A stretch of 8,078 nt of DNA. Source: Candidatus Latescibacterota bacterium. Its GTDB lineage: Bacteria > Latescibacterota > 4484-107. Within the stretch, counting starts at the first letter, position 1. The number at the start of each line of letters is the position of its first letter. The stretch is taken from NCBI GenBank assembly GCA_030613045.1, contig JAUWMS010000089.1:1-8078 (forward strand), given 5' to 3'. Below are positions 5,822 through 8,078 of the stretch, piece by piece. The notes under the pieces were generated by a model, which saw only the letters and a list, made by a program, of their open reading frames with translations, was not told where the DNA came from and ran no database searches. A program made the translations under genes and the position numbers.

Positions 5822-8078
5822 ATGATCATTGAGAAACTAAATAAGCTCTTCAATCCAAAAAAAATAGCCGTCATTGGGGCGACCAACAGAAAAAACAGCG
5901 TCGGCTATGCCCTGATGAGAAATCTGATAGGCAGCGGATATGAAGGCATTGTATATCCGGTCAACGCAAAAAGAGAAAGCGTTTTCGGGGTAAAGGCCTA
6001 TTCCTCCGTAAGGGACGTTCCCGATACAATAGATCTGGCTATTATTGCCACGCCCGCACAAACGATTCCCGACATCGTTCAAAATTGCGGAGAATCGGGA
6101 GTCAGCGGCATCGTAATCATTTCTTCGGGATTCAAAGAGGCGGGCAAAGAAGGGGAAGCCGCGAGCGATGGTATTCTGGAAACCGCCCGAAAATATGGCA
6201 TGCGAATCATCGGTCCCAATTGCCTGGGCTTTATCCGGCCCTCCATCCATCTGAACGCCAGTTTTGCCAACAAAATGGCGCTTCCGGGAAGAATCGCGTT
6301 TATCTCCCAGAGCGGGGCCTTGGGCACCGCCATCCTGGACTGGTCGGTCAAGCAAAACGTGGGATTCAGCCATTTTGTATCCATCGGCTCCATGATTGAC
6401 GTGGGCTTTCACGACCTGATAGACTACTTTGGCCAGGATCCGGAAACCACGAGCATCCTGATCTACATGGAATCCTTAACCGATGCGAGAAAGTTTCTGA
6501 GCGCGGCAAGAGCTTTTGCCAGAACAAAGCCCATCATTGTGTTGAAAGCGGGAAAGAGTTCGGAAGGCGCCAGGGCCGCCATGTCCCATACCGGCAGTCT
6601 GGCTGGAAACGACGCGGTGTTCGATGCGGCGTTCAAGCGAGCAGGCATCATTCGGGTGAACACCACCGGCGAACTTTTTAACTGTGCACAAAACCTGGCG
6701 ATGCAGCGAAGACCATCGGGAAACCGACTGGCCATCGTAACCAATGCCGGAGGCCCGGGGGTCATTGCCACAGATATTCTCATGGAGAGGGGGGGAGCGT
6801 TAGCCGAGCTTTCGGAAGAAACCATTGAGAAACTCAATAAGGTGCTTCCGCCCGCGTGGAGCAAGTCCAATCCGGTGGATGTATTGGGAGATGCCGATCA
6901 TGAACGATACCGGAAAGCCGTAGAACTGTGCATCAACGATCATGGCGTGGATGGCGTGCTGGTGATTCTCACGCCCCAGTCTATGACAGATTCTGTGGCC
7001 ATCGCCCGAGAGATCGTAGCCTTGCCAACCCGGAACAGAAAAACGCTTCTCGCTTCATGGATGGGCGAGGACGATGTCAGCGAGGGAATTAGGGTCCTGG
7101 AGCAAGGGAACATCCCAGCTTATAGAACACCGGAAAATGCGGCAAGTTGCTTTATGGGGATGGTTAGCTACTCCAGAAACCTGGAACAGTTGTATGAAAC
7201 TCCCGAAAGCATACCGCACGAATTCGAACCAAAAAAGGAAGCCAACAGGGAACTTATTGAACAGGTCGTGAAAACGGGCCGAGATACGCTGACCGAGATC
7301 GAATCCAAGAAGCTGCTCTCCAATTACGGAATTCCCACCACCCAAAGCAGCGTGGCAAAAACGGTTGGCGAAGCCGCAGCCATGGCCTCGGATATTGGAT
7401 TTCCAGTGGCGATGAAAATTTTGTCCCCGGATATCCTTCACAAGACGGAAGTTGGAGGCGTCAAGCTCAATATCCACTCGAAAGATGACGCGGTGCAGGC
7501 GTTTGATTCCATAATTAGCTCAGCGGGAAAGCATGCGCCCGCGGCAAAAATAGACGGAGTATTGATCGAAGAGATGGTCTCCAAAAAATACGAAGTGCTC
7601 ATCGGCTGCAGAAAAGACCCCCTGTTCGGACCCGCCATTGTCTTTGGAATGGGCGGCGTGGCCGTCGAACTCTTCAAAGACACCAATGTAGCCTTACCGC
7701 CGCTGAACATGGCGCTTTCTATGAGGCTCATCGAAGAAACGAAAATCTATGAATTGCTGAAAGGGTACCGCGGTATGAAAGGCTGCGATATCCCAACCAT
7801 TCAGTTTGTGTTGTACAAATTTGCCTACCTGGTGATGGATTTTCCGGAAATTAAGGAAATAGACATAAACCCCTTTGCCGTGGATGAAAACGGAGGGATC
7901 GTCCTCGATGCCAAGGTGGTGCTCGATAAAGAAATCGCAGGAAAGAAGATAAAACCCTATTCCCACATGGTTATATCGCCCTATCCCGAGGAATACATCA
8001 CGCAATTCACCATGAAAGATGGTAGAACGATCCTTCTCCGACCGATACGGCCCGAAGACGAACCTATAGAAGGAGAGA
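5822..8078 (+). CDS. ADP-forming acetyl/acyl-CoA synthetase fused to a C-terminal GNAT-like domain (Pat-like), partial
   Basis: The frame is open for 752 codons to the right edge without a stop. It starts nine bases after the deacetylase stop, with AGGCGG overlapping that stop as a ribosome site. Residues about 8-130 are the CoA-binding Rossmann domain (KKIAVIGAT near the N-terminus, GPNCLG at 131-136). Residues about 150-460 are the succinyl-CoA-synthetase-like ligase domain (FISQSGALG from 160, SHTGSLAG with His256 at the phosphohistidine position, TNAGGPG from 307). Residues about 489-715 are the ATP-grasp beta-type domain (HKTEVGGV with His540, FGMGGV, EIDINPF). From about 731, DGRTILLRPIRPEDE is the usual opening of a GNAT acetyltransferase domain. 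That order matches the Pat/PatZ (YfiQ) protein-lysine acetyltransferases, which are about 880-900 aa, so roughly the last 140 residues are missing. Members without GNAT make ATP from acyl-CoA, ADP and phosphate, or the reverse. Confidence 0.9.
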   Translation, partial: MIIEKLNKLFNPKKIAVIGATNRKNSVGYALMRNLIGSGYEGIVYPVNAKRESVFGVKAYSSVRDVPDTIDLAIIATPAQTIPDIVQNCGESGVSGIVIISSGFKEAGKEGEAASDGILETARKYGMRIIGPNCLGFIRPSIHLNASFANKMALPGRIAFISQSGALGTAILDWSVKQNVGFSHFVSIGSMIDVGFHDLIDYFGQDPETTSILIYMESLTDARKFLSAARAFARTKPIIVLKAGKSSEGARAAMSHTGSLAGNDAVFDAAFKRAGIIRVNTTGELFNCAQNLAMQRRPSGNRLAIVTNAGGPGVIATDILMERGGALAELSEETIEKLNKVLPPAWSKSNPVDVLGDADHERYRKAVELCINDHGVDGVLVILTPQSMTDSVAIAREIVALPTRNRKTLLASWMGEDDVSEGIRVLEQGNIPAYRTPENAASCFMGMVSYSRNLEQLYETPESIPHEFEPKKEANRELIEQVVKTGRDTLTEIESKKLLSNYGIPTTQSSVAKTVGEAAAMASDIGFPVAMKILSPDILHKTEVGGVKLNIHSKDDAVQAFDSIISSAGKHAPAAKIDGVLIEEMVSKKYEVLIGCRKDPLFGPAIVFGMGGVAVELFKDTNVALPPLNMALSMRLIEETKIYELLKGYRGMKGCDIPTIQFVLYKFAYLVMDFPEIKEIDINPFAVDENGGIVLDAKVVLDKEIAGKKIKPYSHMVISPYPEEYITQFTMKDGRTILLRPIRPEDEPIEGE

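Noticed and set aside
5837..6412. Minus-strand open frame of 191 codons opposite the synthetase gene
   Set aside because: The plus strand encodes conserved CoA-binding motifs throughout this stretch, so this is a shadow.

Overview
The window reads as chromosomal DNA of an uncultured-type Gram-negative bacterium. Evidence for a two-membrane cell is indirect: an LPP20-type envelope protein and exported NTF2-like proteins. Several protein signatures in the left half recall Bacteroidetes/FCB-group envelope proteins, but the two promoters I can see are ordinary sigma70-like (TTGACT-17-TAAATT and TTGCCT-17-TATATT), not the Bacteroidetes type. The deacetylase/acyl-CoA synthetase pair on the right is more reminiscent of Deltaproteobacteria. 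I therefore do not assign a phylum.

Left region (1-3037, minus strand): a probable three-gene operon for exported proteins. It starts with an LPP20-like envelope protein (428 aa). A 324-aa exported protein with a central NTF2/SnoaL-like module follows, then a partial gene (174 codons, running off the left edge) whose product shares that module and so looks like a diverged paralogue. Both gaps in the operon carry structured repeats. The first holds an inverted array of an 8-bp word repeated at a 10-bp period (about 1619-1743). The second holds a REP-like pair of hairpins with a shared core (554-595).

Centre (3038-4855): a 309-bp gap with divergent promoters, then on the plus strand tRNA-Asn(GTT), tpiA (triosephosphate isomerase), secG (Sec translocon subunit) and tRNA-Leu(GAG). 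secG next to a tRNA-Leu(GAG) gene is also seen in E. coli (secG-leuU). This is conserved core-genome layout.

Right region (4856-8078, plus strand): a class I/II-type zinc deacetylase of the HDAC/AcuC/acetoin-utilisation family. Nine bases later comes a large ADP-forming acyl-CoA synthetase that, at the window edge, enters what looks like a C-terminal GNAT acetyltransferase domain (Pat/PatZ-like layout). Together they look like an eraser/writer pair for reversible protein lysine acylation tied to acyl-CoA metabolism. Arginine codon use changes here from mostly CGN to AGA/AGG-rich, directly after the tRNA-Leu gene, which suggests this pair has a different history from its neighbours.
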